DNA of 64,000 nt from Elymus sibiricus (taxonomy: Eukaryota; Streptophyta; Magnoliopsida; Poales; Poaceae): positions 282,089,166 through 282,153,165 of the forward strand of contig CM077666.1 of the NCBI GenBank assembly GCA_039707655.1, in the 5' to 3' direction. A program made the position numbers and the translations under genes. The number at the start of each line of letters is the position of its first letter. Positions within the stretch are counted from its first letter, which is position 1. Below, piece after piece: positions 10,668 to 22,171 of this stretch. A model generated the notes under the pieces. It made no database searches, was not told where the DNA came from, and saw nothing but the letters and a program-made list of their open reading frames with translations.

Positions 10668-12081
10668 TCTTCATAACCCACAAGTATAGGGGATCGCAAC
10701 AGTTTTCGAGGGTAGAGTATTCAACCCAAATTTATAGATTCGATACAAGGGGAGCCAAAGAATATTTGAGAGTATTAGCAGTTGAGTTGTAAATTCAACC
10801 ACACCTAGAGATTAAATATCTGTAGCAAAGTGATCAGTAGCACGGTAGTATGATAGTTTGATAGTAGTGGTAACAGTAACAATAACAGCAACGGTGATAG
10901 CAATGGTTTTGTAGCAAGTGTAACAGTAGCAGTAGCAATAGTAACTTAGCAAAAGCAATATGTGGAAAACTCATATGCACTAGATCGGTGAACTCGTTGG
11001 ATGATATTCATCATATAACAGTCATAACCTAGGGCGACACAGAACTAGCTCTAGTTCATAAATGTAATGTAGGCATGTATTCCGTAAATAGTCATACATG
11101 CTTATGGAAAAGAACTTGCATGACATCTTTTGTCCTACCCTCCCGTGGTAGCGGGATCCATAAGAAAACTAAGGGATATTAAGCCCTCCATTTAATAGAG
11201 AACCGGAACAAAGCATTAACACACGGTGAATACATGAACTCCTCAAACTACGGTCATCACCGGCAAGTATCCCAAATATTGTCACTATGGGGTTTACGGA
11301 TCATAATATGTAATACGTGCGTATGACTAGCAAGATCGGATCAAGAACATAGATATAATGGTGATAACATAAATGGTTCACATCTGAAATCATGGCACTC
11401 GGGCACTAGTGACAAGCATTAAGCATGGCAAAGTCATAGCAACATCAATCTCAGAACATAGTGGATACTAGCGATCAAGCCCTAACAAAACTAACTCGAT
11501 TACATGATGAATCTCATCCAACTCCTCACCGACCAGCAAGCCTACGAAGGAATTACTCATTCCCAGTGGGGAGCATCATGGAATTGGTGATGGAGAAGGG
11601 TTGATGATGATGAAGACCGAAGATTCCCCTCTCCGGAGCCCAAAACGGGCTCCACATCTGGCCTCCCGATGAAGAACAGGAGGTGGCAGTGGCTCCGTAC
11701 CATAAAACGCGATGAAACTTTCTCCCTGATTTTTTTCTCCAAAAATAGGATTTTTATAGCATCGGAATTAGGGTCAGTGGGGCCACGAGGTGGACACAAC
11801 CCACCAGGGCGCGCCGGGGGGGCTGGCGTGCCCTGGTGTCTTGTGCCCAGCCAGGCCCCCCTCTGGTTGGTCTTGGCTCCAGTATTTTTCATTTATTGTA
11901 AAATAAATCTCCAAAAAGTTTCGTCCAGTTCCGAGAACTTTTATTTCTGCACAAAAACAACACCATGGTAGTTCTGCTGAAAACATCGTTAGTCCGCGTT
12001 AGTTTCATTCAAATCATGCAAATTAGAGTCCAAAACAAGGGCAAAAGTGTGAGGAAAAGTATATACGACAGAGACGTATCA
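10668..12081 (-). repeat. Element E 5' LTR
   Basis: 1414 bases. On the minus strand it starts TGATACGTCTCTGTCG and ends beside the PBS; the terminal CA is altered (plus-strand TCTTCATAACCC where TG is expected). A minus-strand TATA-like TATAAAAA is at 11758-11751 and a GC-rich inverted repeat at 11802-11838. Confidence 0.8.
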
Positions 12082-12082
12082 A

Positions 12083-12222
12083 GGTGATCTATACATTGTT
12101 GATTTCACTAAGAAAGGGAAACCTCGTACTTGTCTTATTGCAAAATCTTCTAAAGGTTGGTTATGGCATAGAAGGCTAGGACATGTTGGTATGCGTAATC
12201 TAGACAAGCTCATCAAGGGTTC
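12083..12222 (+). pseudogene. Copia polyprotein scrap (gag pre-integrase region)
   Basis: About 46 codons read GDLYIVDFTKKGK and, further on, WLWHRRLGHVGMRNLDKLIK, the hallmark of the gag-pre-integrase/zinc-binding region of Ty1/copia polyproteins (the LWHRRLGH motif carries the His pair). It is cut on the left by the end of element E and on the right by the ~505-bp tandem repeat. It is the only copia material I recognise in the window. Confidence 0.7.
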
Positions 12223-13094
12223 CCCTAGAAAACATGGTGATTTTCGCTCCACGAACCATGAAACTCCATAGGTGATGGTCCGATTTATGAAGAGTGTCTA
12301 TCATGACATTATCCATACCTCCTCAAATTTTTACCAGATCATATTGAGGTCATGCTCGGGCACCACACGAGATACCATGTTCTTCAGGCATGTTTTCCAT
12401 TTTTTCTATAGTTACAAAACAAATAAACGACACATCTCTGGTTGCCTCTTCCCACACATATCCTCTAAAATTGTATTAGTTTCCTATAAAATACATGAAA
12501 ACTTATTCAACGACACAATTACGAATTTTTGAGTCCTTTTTGAATGCCTTTTCATGTACAGAATGTTCTAACCTGAATTATAAGCACAAAGGACCTAGAA
12601 AGTACACAAAAGGGACCAAATACGATAAATGAGCCTGAAAATTGTGAAATTTGGACATGGTGCATTCTAGTGGGTATGTTGATCGTAGAAAATAAATCAA
12701 GTTGAAAGGACCAAGGAAATATGGGTTCCCCTTGAAAACATGGTGATTCTCGCTCTCCGAAACATGAAACTCCATAGGTGATGGTCCGGTATATGAAGAG
12801 TGTCTATCACGACATTATCCATATATACCTCCTCAAATTTTTACCGAATCGTATTGAGGTCATGCCTGGGCACCACACAAGATAATATGTCTTGAACACC
12901 TTTTCATGAATAAAATGTTCAAACTTGAATTATAAGAAGTAAATGCCTAGAAAAGTACACAAAAAAGACTAAGTATGGTAAACGAGCATGAAAGAATGTG
13001 AATTTTGGACACGTTGCATTCTAGTGGGTATGTTGATAGTAGAGAATTAATAATGGAGAAACGACCAACAAAATATGGGTTTCCCTTGAAACTT
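12219..13094 (+). repeat. ~505-bp tandem repeat, left block
   Basis: Unit 1 starts near 12229 and unit 2 near 12735 (period 506); both begin AAAACATGGTGATT and contain CATTCTAGTGGGTATGTTGAT. Unit 2 has an internal deletion of about 130-150 bases and ends near 13088. The same unit, same orientation, is found at 62538-63470. No coding potential. Confidence 0.75.
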
Positions 13095-13463
13095 TGTGAT
13101 TTGTTTGGGCAAACAGTTACTTTGCGAATGTTGTGTGCGTTCACCCCATTCTGCGGTGTGTTCTGATTGGCCAGAACACAGCCACACGGACCACGCATGC
13201 GCACCGTAGGATGCACCTCAATCGAACGGCAATCCAAACTTCTCCCGTCACACTTGTATACTGTAGTTGGGATTTTAGTTCGTACATGCACTAAATTAAG
13301 GTCCCAACAAAAACTTTAATGGCAATAATCACACACGGTTCATGTTTATGAACCATTTCCTATGCGGACTCTCTACCCCGAGTCCCCGACCCTCTCCCCC
13401 TTCTTCCTCATTCGCATTGTTATATACTTAATCGTTCTCGACCTTGGCCCGACCAAATCTTCG
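13095..13463. mobile_element. Element K, left piece: CACTA-like DNA transposon end
   Basis: Contains CACACGGTTCATG-type motifs that are repeated many times in 31780-32640. It is separated from the right piece (30084-32640) by element B with the perfect 5-bp duplication AGCTC (13464-13468 and 30079-30083). I could not fix the terminal inverted repeat. Confidence 0.4.
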
Positions 13464-13468
13464 AGCTC

Positions 13469-14371
13469 TGTTGGCATTCTGGGAATGGGGGTACCCAGAC
13501 CTGCCTGCCTGTGGCCCAGGACATGGCCCACTTCAACAACCAAACACAGCCGGGCATGGCCCCACTCAAGGCAAGGCCCTCGCGAGGGCCCTAGGCTCGC
13601 GAGGAGGAGCAGCATCAAGACCAGCCAGGGATGGGCCTCCTCAGGCCCCTTCGGAGTGGCGGAGATCTCTATGCAAGGCCCAGCCTCAGGAGTCAAGGGT
13701 GACGAAAGGAACGACAGGCGGGCGCCAGCGCGCTAGACGGCGCAGTTTCCCTTTGGTGCAAAGGGAGCAGAGACGTACGCGGGTTCCCAAAGCACCCCCA
13801 AAGGTTTCCATTCCGGTGCAACAAGACTGCAACCACCAGCCCCGCAGGGCGGATGTCATCGCTGAGCCCATCCCTGCGCCGTCGATAGCTACTTTGCAGG
13901 CAAAGACCGCCTTTGGGCAGGGCGGGCACGTACTCCTGTCCCCCTTCAAAATTGGCCATTGTGGGATCCCTTCCTGCCATTGCGATAAGGGAAGAGGACC
14001 CGAGCCACCGCTATATATAGAGGGTAGGCTGCACCATAGAGAGGCCCGAATCCATCCCACCACTCATCCATCACCGAGTCACAGAGGGCCTCAAACACCA
14101 CAAGGGGAGCCCTCGCGAGGCTCTAAAACACTGTACTAGTTCATACACCCCACCTCCTCGAGAGGCAATCCCCCAAAGCAGGAGTAGGGTATTACGCTTC
14201 GCAGCGGCCCGAACCTGGGTAAACTATCGTGTTCATCTTCTTCCTCGTCATCGTGCGAGTTTGTTGTTGTGTTCATCAAGTAGCGAGCTAGGTTGGGTGA
14301 GGCTGTAGGGGATCTTCGCACATGCCCCTATGTTGGAATCTTAAGGGTTTTGCGGAGCCCGAAATCCGACA
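13469..14371 (+). repeat. Element B left (5') LTR
   Basis: 903 bases, TGTTGGCATTCTGG to CCGACA. TATATATAG at 14012-14020; conserved CGAACCTGGGTAAA block about 165 bases downstream (14178-14224). A third copy of this LTR begins at 63471. Confidence 0.9.
14012..14020 (+). promoter_or_regulatory. TATA box in element B left LTR
   Basis: TATATATAG followed by AGGGTAGGCTGCA; repeated in the right LTR near 29717. Confidence 0.6.
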
Positions 14372-14396
14372 TTTGGCACGCCAGGTAGGGGGCGTG
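14372..14396 (+). other. Primer binding site-like sequence, element B
   Basis: TTTGGCACGCCAGGTAGGGG immediately follows the LTR end. Shared with elements A and C, which links the three. Primer tRNA not identified. Confidence 0.6.
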
Positions 14397-14446
14397 TCAG
14401 AGCTTCCCCACTCACGGCGACGGCCAGGCCCCGGCTCGACAACTCC

Positions 14447-15007
14447 ATGGCAGGCGAGACCCACGGCGACGGCCGGTCCCCGACGCGTGACACTGATTGG
14501 GCGCGCGGGGCCGCCCCCACGGTCGCCTGCATCCTCGGCGGGTCACAGGCACCACCCTCTGGCCACCACATCAAGTGCTTCCTACACCACGTAGGAGCGG
14601 TTCAGCCACGGCCCGAGCCCGCGCAGCACCACGCATGGCCGGAGATCGACATCACCTTTGGCCCCGACGACCACCCCAAGACGATGGCAGCCGCTGGAAC
14701 GCTTCCTATGATGTGCACGCCGACCATACACGGTGTCGCCGTCTCCAGGACCCTCATAGACGGTGGCGCTGGCCTCAACGTCATCTCCGTGGACACCTTC
14801 GACGTGTTGCAGCTACCCCGTGACCAGCTCGCACCTTCAAGGCCGTTCTCTAGGGTGGTTGGGGGGTCCGTCGTCCCCGTGGGGTGGGTGCGCCTCCCCG
14901 TCACCTTCGGCACCCGCTCCAACTTCCGCACCGAGCAGGTCGACTTAGATGTTGCTCACATCCACCTCCCGTACAACGCGATACTCGGCTACCCTGCCCG
15001 CGCTTAG
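14447..15007 (+). pseudogene. Element B protease region
   Basis: The frame starts only about 75 bases after the PBS, so gag is missing. The aspartic protease active site is LIDGGAGLNVIS (D-G-G-A, the plant gypsy variant), followed by a LPYNAILGYPA motif corresponding to the family's ILGR-type C-terminal motif. It ends at a TAG at 15005-15007, probably from a CAG codon, after which the same frame continues into RT. The protease would process the Gag-Pol precursor. Confidence 0.75.
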
Positions 15008-15010
15008 TTC

Positions 15011-16378
15011 ATGGCGGCAACGCACCCGGGCTACAAGGTCATCAAGATGCCTGGGAGCAGTGGCGTCCTCACCGTCATGGGGGATGTCAAGGATGCGTCC
15101 CACGTGCTCAAGCTCTCCTACAAAGCCACGGCCACGGCGCACACCTGTGCCGGGGGCACTACGCAGGCCGCGGAGGAGCCCGGGGGTGCCCTCCCCGACA
15201 TCGCGCTAGTGAAGAAGAGGCAACTATTCTCCCAGAGTCGGGCGGAGACAAAGCGGGTGTTGGTGGATGAAGGAAACGCCGGCCCCACCTTCACCATCGG
15301 CGCCGACTTGCCTCAAGATCAAGAGGAGGCGTTGGTGGCCTTCCTCCGGGTGAACAAAGATGCGTTCGCTTGGAGCGCCTCCGATCTGGTGGGGGTCCCA
15401 AGGGACGTGATCAAGCACCACCTCATGGTGTGCCCGAACGCACGTCTGGTGAAGCAAAAAGCAAGAAGGCAAGCTCTGGAGAAGCAGGCGTTCATTGCCT
15501 AGGAGGTCGGCAAGCTCAAGGAGGCAGGGGTCATCCGGGAGGTGCGCTACCCAGAGTGGGTGGCCAACCCGGTGGTCCTCCCGAAGATGTGTGGGAAGGA
15601 GCGTATGTGCGTCGACTTCACAAGCCTCAACAAAGCTTGTCCCCAGGACCCATTCCCGCTGCCGTGCGTTGACCAGATCGTGGACTCCACCGCGGAGTGC
15701 GACCTCCTATGCTTCCTGGATGCCTTCTTGGGTTACCACCAGATCAAAATGGTGGTGGAGGACGTCGAGAAGACGGCCTTCCTTACTACGTGTGGAGTAT
15801 TCTGCTACACGCGTATGCCCTTCGGGCTGCGGAACGCCGGGGCGACCTTCCAGCGGCTGATGCACATCACCCTGGGGCCGCAGCTCGGGAGAAATGCGGA
15901 AGCCTACGTCGACGACATCGTGGTCAAGTCCAGGGCGGCCAAGACCCTGGTCGAAGACTTGGAGGAGACGTTCGCCAACCTGAAGGAAGTGAACCTGAAG
16001 CTCAATCCTAAAAAGTGTGTCTTCGGGGTCCCCTCAGGCAAACTGCTCGGTTTCCTGGTGTCGCACCGGGGAATTGAGGCGAACCCTGAAAAGGTCAAGG
16101 CCATAAAGAAGATGAGTGCGCCCCGAACCCTCAAGGAAATGCAGAAATTGGCAGGATGTGTGACCTCCTTGGGGCGTTTCATCTCCAAGCTTGGCGAGCG
16201 GGCCTTGCCGTTCTTCAAGATCATGAAAAGGAAGGGCCCTTTCAAATGGACCCCTGAGGCAGATGCGGCCTTCGAGGAACTCAAGCGATACCTCACGAGC
16301 CCGCCAGTGATGGTAGCGCCTCGCCCTCGAGAGCCCCTGCTGCTATACCTGGCTGCCACCCCCACTCCGCCAGCGCTG
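15011..16378 (+). pseudogene. Element B reverse transcriptase
   Basis: Same frame as the protease, broken by one TAG at 15500-15502. Motifs in order: WSASDLVGVPRDVIKHHL, the RT entry KMCGKERMCVDFTSLNKACP, FLDAFLGYHQIKM, CYTRMPFGLRNAGATFQRLM, and the catalytic YVDD at 15905-15916 (Tyr-Val-Asp-Asp with the two metal-binding Asp intact). The connection domain GPFKWTPEADAAFEELK follows. It would copy element RNA to DNA in the particle. A single-base indel near 16360-16378 throws the following RNase H into another frame. Typical plant Ty3/gypsy RT. Confidence 0.9.
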
Positions 16379-17460
16379 CATTGGTGGCAGTCAGGGAGGA
16401 ATGGGCCGGGACACGCGCAATGACGACAGGTGCCGGCGGGCCCCCAAGCATGGAGCCAGGGGGCTCGCAGGATCCTCAGGAGCTTGTTTCTCCTCGCGAC
16501 GAAGCACTTGAACCCCAAGCTGCTCCGGCGGCCCCTGAAGTGCTCAACCCTCATGAGGCTCCCTCCGCACCAACAGCCCCTGAAGCGCTCAACCCTCATG
16601 AGGCTCCCTCCGCACCAACGGCCCCCGAGGCGCCCAGGCCTCCTGGGCCCATGACAGAGCAGGACGCCACAGGGGACCTCACTCTCGTCGAGCACCCGGT
16701 ATACTACGTCAGCACGGTGCTGCGAGACGCGCGCTCACGCTACCCCATGCAGTAGAAGCTCCTCCTAGTGCTCCTTGTCGCTTCGAGGAAACTGCACCAC
16801 TACTTCCAGGGGCATCCCATCAAGGTCGTCTCTGCTTACCCCTTGGAGAAAATCCTGCGCAACCCCAACGCGGCGGGAAGAGTCACCGAATGGAACATTG
16901 AGCTGCAGGCCTTCAACATCGAGTTCAGCATGACCAGGGTCATCAAAGGGGCAGCCCTAGCAGATTTTGTGGCGGAATGGACAGACGCCCCGGACAGGGG
17001 GCTAGATGGGAGCGGGTCCCTCACCCCTGGCGATGAGGCACCAGAGGGATGGATCATGCATTTCGACGGAGCCTTCACGCTCAAGGGAGCGGGAGCTGGG
17101 GTTGTGCTCACTTCCCCGACGGGAGACAAGCTCAGTTATGTTGTGCACCTCTGCTTCCAGCATGGAGAGAAGGTCTCCAACAACATCGCAGAGTACGAGG
17201 GCCTCATCACCGGCCTCAAGGCGGCCACGGCCTTGGGAATCCGGTGCCTCACTTTCATGGGCGACTCCCAACTCCTCGTCAACTTCTCCAACAAGGAATA
17301 TATACCCAAGGACGAGCACATGGAGGCATATTTGAAAGAGGTGCGCAAGATCAAAAAGCATTTTTAGGGCTTGGAGCTGCAACATATCCCATGCAGTGCG
17401 AACAAGGAAGCCAATGACATCGCCAAGAGGGCCTCGCGCCGCGAGCCCCAGGAGCTAGGC
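16379..17460 (+). pseudogene. Element B RNase H and second (plant-type) RNase H
   Basis: The first RNase H resumes as ALVAVREEW, is interrupted by a Pro/Ala-rich linker of about 95 residues (including two copies of LNPHEAPSAPTAPE), then continues as HPVYYVSTVLRDARSRYP, a TAG at 16753-16755, and VASRKLHHYFQGHPIKVVS. The second RNase H has the acidic catalytic set: the Asp of MHFDGAF, the Glu of NNIAEYEGL and the Asp of FMGDSQLLV, then a TAG at 17365-17367 and LQHIPCSANKEANDIAKRAS. A dual RNase H marks the Tat branch. Both would remove RNA during reverse transcription. Confidence 0.85.
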
Positions 17461-18861
17461 GTCTTCGAGGAGCGGTTCTTCAAACCCTCCACGGCACCGC
17501 ATGCTGAGGATCTGGCGCCACGAAGTGAGGAGCTCCCCCCAGCACCGCCCTCGGGAGCTCCGGACTGTGGCCAGGCCTCAGGAGCCCGACTGCTCCTGGC
17601 CCTGGAGCCTCAGGCCGACAGCTGGATGCAGGAATTTAGGGCGTACCTACTTCACGGCACACTACCGGAAAAGGAGGAAGACGGGGAGCGCGTGGCCCAA
17701 CAGGCCACGGCCTACTGCTTGCAAGACGGCGACTTGTACCGCAGGCGCCCGAACGACGTCACGCTGCGGTGCATCTCCAAGGAGCAGGGGTGCGAACTGC
17801 TGGCCGATATCCATGGAGGAGACTGCGGGCATCATTCCTCTTCGTGCACGCTTGCAGGGAAGGCGTTCTGATTGGGCTTCTACTGGCCCTCGATGCTTGA
17901 CGACGCCATCGAGCTGGTCCGGTCTTGCGAGGCCTGCCAATTTCATGCCAAACAGATTCATCAACCCGCGCAGGGCCTCCAGACCATTCCACTCTCCTGG
18001 CCCTTTGCGGTCTGGGGGCTAGACATACTGGGGCCCTTCCCGCGAGCAGCGGGCGGGTACCGCTACCTCTACGCTGCCATCGACAAGTTCACCAAATGGG
18101 CGGAGGTGGAGCCCGTCCGCACCATCCCGGCTGGGTCGGCCATCAAGTTCATCAAGGGCCTCGTGAGCCGCTTCGGCGTCCCCAACCGCATCATCACCGA
18201 CAACGGTTCGCAGTTCACAAGTAACCTCTTCAAGACCTATTGTGCTTACCTTGGAACACAGATATGTTACGCCTCAGTGGCCCACCCACGGAGCAACGGC
18301 CAGGCAGAGCACGCCAACGCGGAGGTCCTATGGGGCCTCAAGGCAAGGAGCTTCAAGAAGAAGCTTGAAGCTTGCGGCAGGGGTTGGGTCGATGAGCTTT
18401 AGTCGGTGTTGTGGTCCATCCGCACCACCCCGACTAAGCCCACCAGCGAGACCCCATTCTTCCTCGTCTACGGAGCCGAAGCTGTCCTCCCCCATGAGAT
18501 CAAGCACCGATCCCCGCAGGTCTTGGCATTCGACGAGGAGCATCAGGATGCTGCGTGGGGAATGGACCTCGTGCTTGGAGAGGAGGCACGTCGTCGGGCC
18601 TCGCTCCGAGCTACGCGGTATCAGCAAGCGCTGCGGTGCTACCACTACCGCAACATCTGCTCCAGGACCCTCGAAGTCGGAGACCTCGTCCTGAGGCGGG
18701 TTCTCTCTAGGGAGGGCTTACACAAGCTCTCGCCCATGTGGGAGGGCCCGTTCAAGGTCGTTCATGTCTCCAGGCCTAGCGCCGTGCGCCTGGAGACTCA
18801 GGACGGGGTCCCCATCCAGAACGCCTGGAACATCCAGCACCTCCGGAAGTTCTACCCGTGA
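17461..18861 (+). pseudogene. Element B integrase
   Basis: Same frame as the RNase H. The zinc-binding part has HGGDCGHH and CEACQFHAK, split by a TGA at 17869-17871. The catalytic core keeps all three acidic residues: Asp at 18022-18024 (GLDILGPF), Asp at 18199-18201 (ITDNGSQF) and Glu at 18307-18309 (GQAEHAN), with 35 residues between the last two, the classical D-D-35-E. A TAG at 18400-18402 interrupts it, then the C-terminal domain runs to KLSPMWEGPFKVVHVS and a TGA at 18859-18861 that looks native (QHLRKFYP end). It would insert element DNA; here it is dead by stops. Confidence 0.9.
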
Positions 18862-20408
18862 CACTCTCACGTAATAATGCGTGGGCTGTATATGCCCGGA
18901 GCCCCTCGAGGACGCGGAGGGGTTCCTCCCACGCAATGTGGCAGCAACAGCCTAGAGCTGGCGGAGAAGTCAACACTGCCCATCAATGGCTATGCCCATG
19001 CAACGTGGATGCCCTACGCTCAGCGCTGGGGGAAGACGAAGACTAGTCTAGGTGCCGGACGCGGCCGTTATTTGCTTTTCTCCTATTTGGATTTGCCAGC
19101 CTTTATGAAATTAAACTCGGGGTTTTTCCAAATCACGTTTTAAAGGGAAGGGTCAAAGATTTGTTTTCATTGCCATTCCTTATGTTGCTCTCTCTTTCTC
19201 TGAGTCAAGCACTCACCTGCTCCCCTCCCCCTCGTACCCCGCGAGTGGGGACTGGGGGGCATGGTGCTTACACCTCGCCAAGGCCTTGGCACCCGGATCC
19301 TCGCATGGCACTCACGGATGGGTCAGCAAGCGCATGCTGCCTCGTACTCGCCCGGGGGCTCCATTCACGGCCCGACGCGCCATCTTGGAAAGGAAACAAA
19401 TTTTTTCTTCAGACAGCTTGAGCGTCTAAGTGGGCTCCTGAGCATCGTGCCTCAGGAGCCATACCGGTCATAAGGCCACTCGCCCCGCTGATGTCGTGCT
19501 TGGTTTCCGGTCGGCATCAGGAGTGGCGGGGCCTCGCCCCGTGAAGTGCATCCTTGGTTTCCGGTCGTACCTAACGGCGGTGGGGAAATGTGCGGGATTG
19601 GGACCTGCCGATGTAGGGCTACTTGAACGACAACTCGGAGCCTCAGCAAGCCTCAGGAAGCCTGCCCTTCCCGGGGCAGAAAGCAGAATTTTTGGGGGCC
19701 GCTTGAGCGTCTAAGGGGGCTCCTGAGCATCGCGCCTCAGCAGCCTTACCGGTCATAAGGCCACTCGACCCCCTGATGCCATCCTTGGTTCCCGGTCGGC
19801 ATCAGGAGTGTCGGGGCCTTGCCCCATGAAGTGCGTCCTTGGTTTCCAGTCATACCTAATGGCGTTGGGGAAATCTGCGGGACTGGGACCTGCCGACGTA
19901 GAGCTGCTTGAGTGTCGAAGGGGGCTCCTGAGCATCGCGCCTCAGGAGCCTTACCGATCGAAAAGCCACCCGCCCCTTGAGGTCATCCTTGGTGATCCGG
20001 TCGGCATCAAGGGAGTCGGGGCCTCGCCTCGTGAGGAGCATCCAGGCGAACTGGCCATACCTTGCGATGGTAGGGAAATGTGTGAGACTGGGACCCACAG
20101 ACACAGAGCACCGACAGAGCTCCCAACCCACCTCAATCGCAAGAAGAAAGAAGCCTACCGCGGGCCTGTCAAGCTAATTATCCTAACCACGACCGGAAGG
20201 CAACTCCAACTAATAAAATGCAAAAGGTACTGATAAAGAGGGGCAGACGCCCAAGTGTGTTACACACCCGCAGGGCCTCCCTTAGCTCTTGGATTACAGG
20301 TACAGAAGAAGAGGAGGAGAAAGAAAGTGAAAAGCCCCACGGGGGCTGCCGCTTCAGGAGCCCTGGCATCGGCGCACCGGCGCTCTGTCGGTGTCCTCCT
20401 CCCCCTTC
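18862..20408 (+). other. Element B 3' non-coding region, first part
   Basis: No sense ORF supported. It is GC-rich and holds the hairpin-bearing tandem repeat at 19421-20110. It continues after the nested element F at 27950. Confidence 0.6.
19421..20110 (+). repeat. Three imperfect tandem repeats, each with a hairpin
   Basis: Copies start at 19421, 19706 and 19911 (spacing 285 and 205; copy 1 has about 80 extra bases at its end). Each begins AGCGTCTAAG or AGTGTCGAAG and then has GGCTCCTGAG, an 8-base loop and CTCAGGAGCC: hairpins at 19433-19460 and 19923-19950 (perfect arms) and 19718-19745 (one mismatch). Each also repeats CCGGTCGGCATCA and GGGACCTGCCGA-type phrases. Confidence 0.8.
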
Positions 20409-20413
20409 ACGGC

Positions 20414-22046
20414 TGATACGTCTCCAACGTATCTATAATTTATGAAGTATTCATTCCATGTTTACAATAATTCTATATGATTTTCGTATGATTTTATTAG
20501 AACTAACCCGGACTGACGCTGTTTTTAGCAGAGCTACCGTGGTGTTGTTTTTGTGCAGAAATAAAAGTTCTCAAAATGAGCTGAAAATTTATGGAGAATA
20601 TTTTTGTAAAATATAAAAAATACTGGAGCGAAGAGTCATCGGAGGGAAAGGCCGAGGAAACCACAAGCCACAGGGGTGCCCCCCCTAGGGCGCACCCCCC
20701 TGGCTTGTAACTTCCTCGGGAACATTCTGGACGTGGGACCGCCGCCAATAATTCATATAAATATAGAAACCTCTGAAAATAAACCTAGATCAGGAGTTCC
20801 ACCGCCACAAGCCTCCAGAGCCACGAAAAACCAATCGGGATCCCGTTCCGGCACCCTGCCGGAGGGGGAAACCATCACCGGAGGCCATCTTCATCATCCC
20901 AGCGGTCTCCATGAGGAGGAGGGAGTAGTTCACCCTCGGGGCTGAGGGTATGTACCAGTAGCTATGTGTTTGATCTCTCTCTCTCTTGTTCTTGAGATGG
21001 CATGATCTTGATGTACCACGAGCTTTATTGATATAGATGAATCATATGGAGTTTTCCCCTCTCTATCTTCTTGTGATGAATTGAGTTTTCCCTTTGAAGT
21101 TTTCTTATCGGATTGAGTCTTTAAGGATTTGAGAACACTTGGTGTATGTCTTGCGATGGGATATCCGTGGTGACAATGGGATGTTCTATTGATCCACTTG
21201 ATGTATGTTTTGGTGATCAACTTGCGGGTTCCGTGACCTTGGGAATCTATGCATAGGGGTTGGCACATGTTTTCATCTTGACTCTCCGGTAGAAACTTTG
21301 GGGCATTCTTTGAAGTTCTTTGTGTTGGATTGAATATGATGAATCTGAAATTATGTGATGCATATCGTATAATCAAGCCCATGGGTACTTGTGGTGACAT
21401 TGGAGTATCTAGGTGACATTAGGGTTTTGGTTGATGTGTATCTTAAGGTGTTATTTTAGTACGAACTCTAGGGCTGTTTGTGACACTTATAGGAATAGCT
21501 CATATGATTGATCAGAAAAGATAACTTTGAGGTGGTTTCATACCCTACAATAATTTCTTCGTTTGTTCTCTGCTATTTGTGACTTTGGAGTGAACTCTTT
21601 GTCGCACGTGAGGGATTTACATATGATTCAACTATGTTAGTATTGTTGAGAGAACTTGCACTAGTGAAAGTATGAACCCTAGGCCTTGTTTCTAAGCATT
21701 GCAATACCGTTTGTGCTCACTTTTGTTACTTGCTACTTTGCTGTTTTTATATTTTCTGATTATAAAAACCTATATCTACCATCCTTATTACACTTGTATC
21801 ACCATCTCTTCGCCGAACTAGTGCACCTATACAATTTACCATTGTATTGGGTGTGTTGGGGACACAAGAGACTCTTTGTTATTTGATTGCAGGGTTGCTT
21901 GAGAGAGACCATCTTCATCCTACACCTCCCATGGATTGATAAACCTTAGGTCATCCACTTGAGGGAAATTTGCTACTGTCCTACAAAACTCTGCGCTTGG
22001 AGGCCCAACACGAGTCTACAAGAAGAAGGTTGTGTAGTAGACATGA
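20414..22046 (+). repeat. Element F left LTR
   Basis: Starts TGATACGTCTCCAACGTATC. Ends TAGACATGA where the right LTR has the expected TAGACATCA. TATAAATA at 20756-20763. Confidence 0.9.
20756..20763 (+). promoter_or_regulatory. TATA box in element F left LTR
   Basis: TATAAATA; the right LTR has the same at 26652-26659. Confidence 0.55.
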
Positions 22047-22056
22047 AGCTCTTTTC

Positions 22057-22074
22057 TAGCGCCGTTGCTGGGGA
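22057..22074 (+). other. tRNA-Asp-type primer binding site, element F
   Basis: TAGCGCCGTTGCTGGGGA, two transitions away from the tRNA-Asp PBS TGGCGCCGTTGCCGGGGA found intact in element G. It starts ten bases after the LTR end. Confidence 0.75.
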
Positions 22075-22171
22075 GGTGAGTGCTTGAAGGTATATCTTTA
22101 GATCTTGCAATTGAATCTTTTAGTTTCTTGTTTTATCACTAGTTTGGTTTTACAAAAGAAAACTACAAAAA

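Larger units (their letters stand above)
7836..12081 (-). mobile_element. Element E: gypsy-type gag-protease element, 3' end missing
   Basis: Minus-strand order is 5' LTR (12081-10668), tRNA-Asp-type PBS, gag, then protease ending in a stop at 7836. No RT, RNase H or integrase follows and no 3' LTR is present. The last residues of the protease frame end at what looks like a natural terminus, so the family may encode only gag and protease rather than having lost pol here. Reading frames are broken by several stops and shifts. Confidence 0.75.

Noticed and set aside
13444..14139. 231-codon ORF across the element B left LTR, and its counterpart at 29102-29734
   Set aside because: Both lie within the LTRs in a GC-rich stretch with few stops and start at the LTR edge; Arg/Pro-rich composition without a domain.
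15542..18861. RT-bearing region considered as an endogenous pararetrovirus
   Set aside because: It has a gypsy order with D-D-35-E integrase after RNase H, a Tat-type second RNase H, and LTRs with a target duplication; no viral movement or coat protein is visible.
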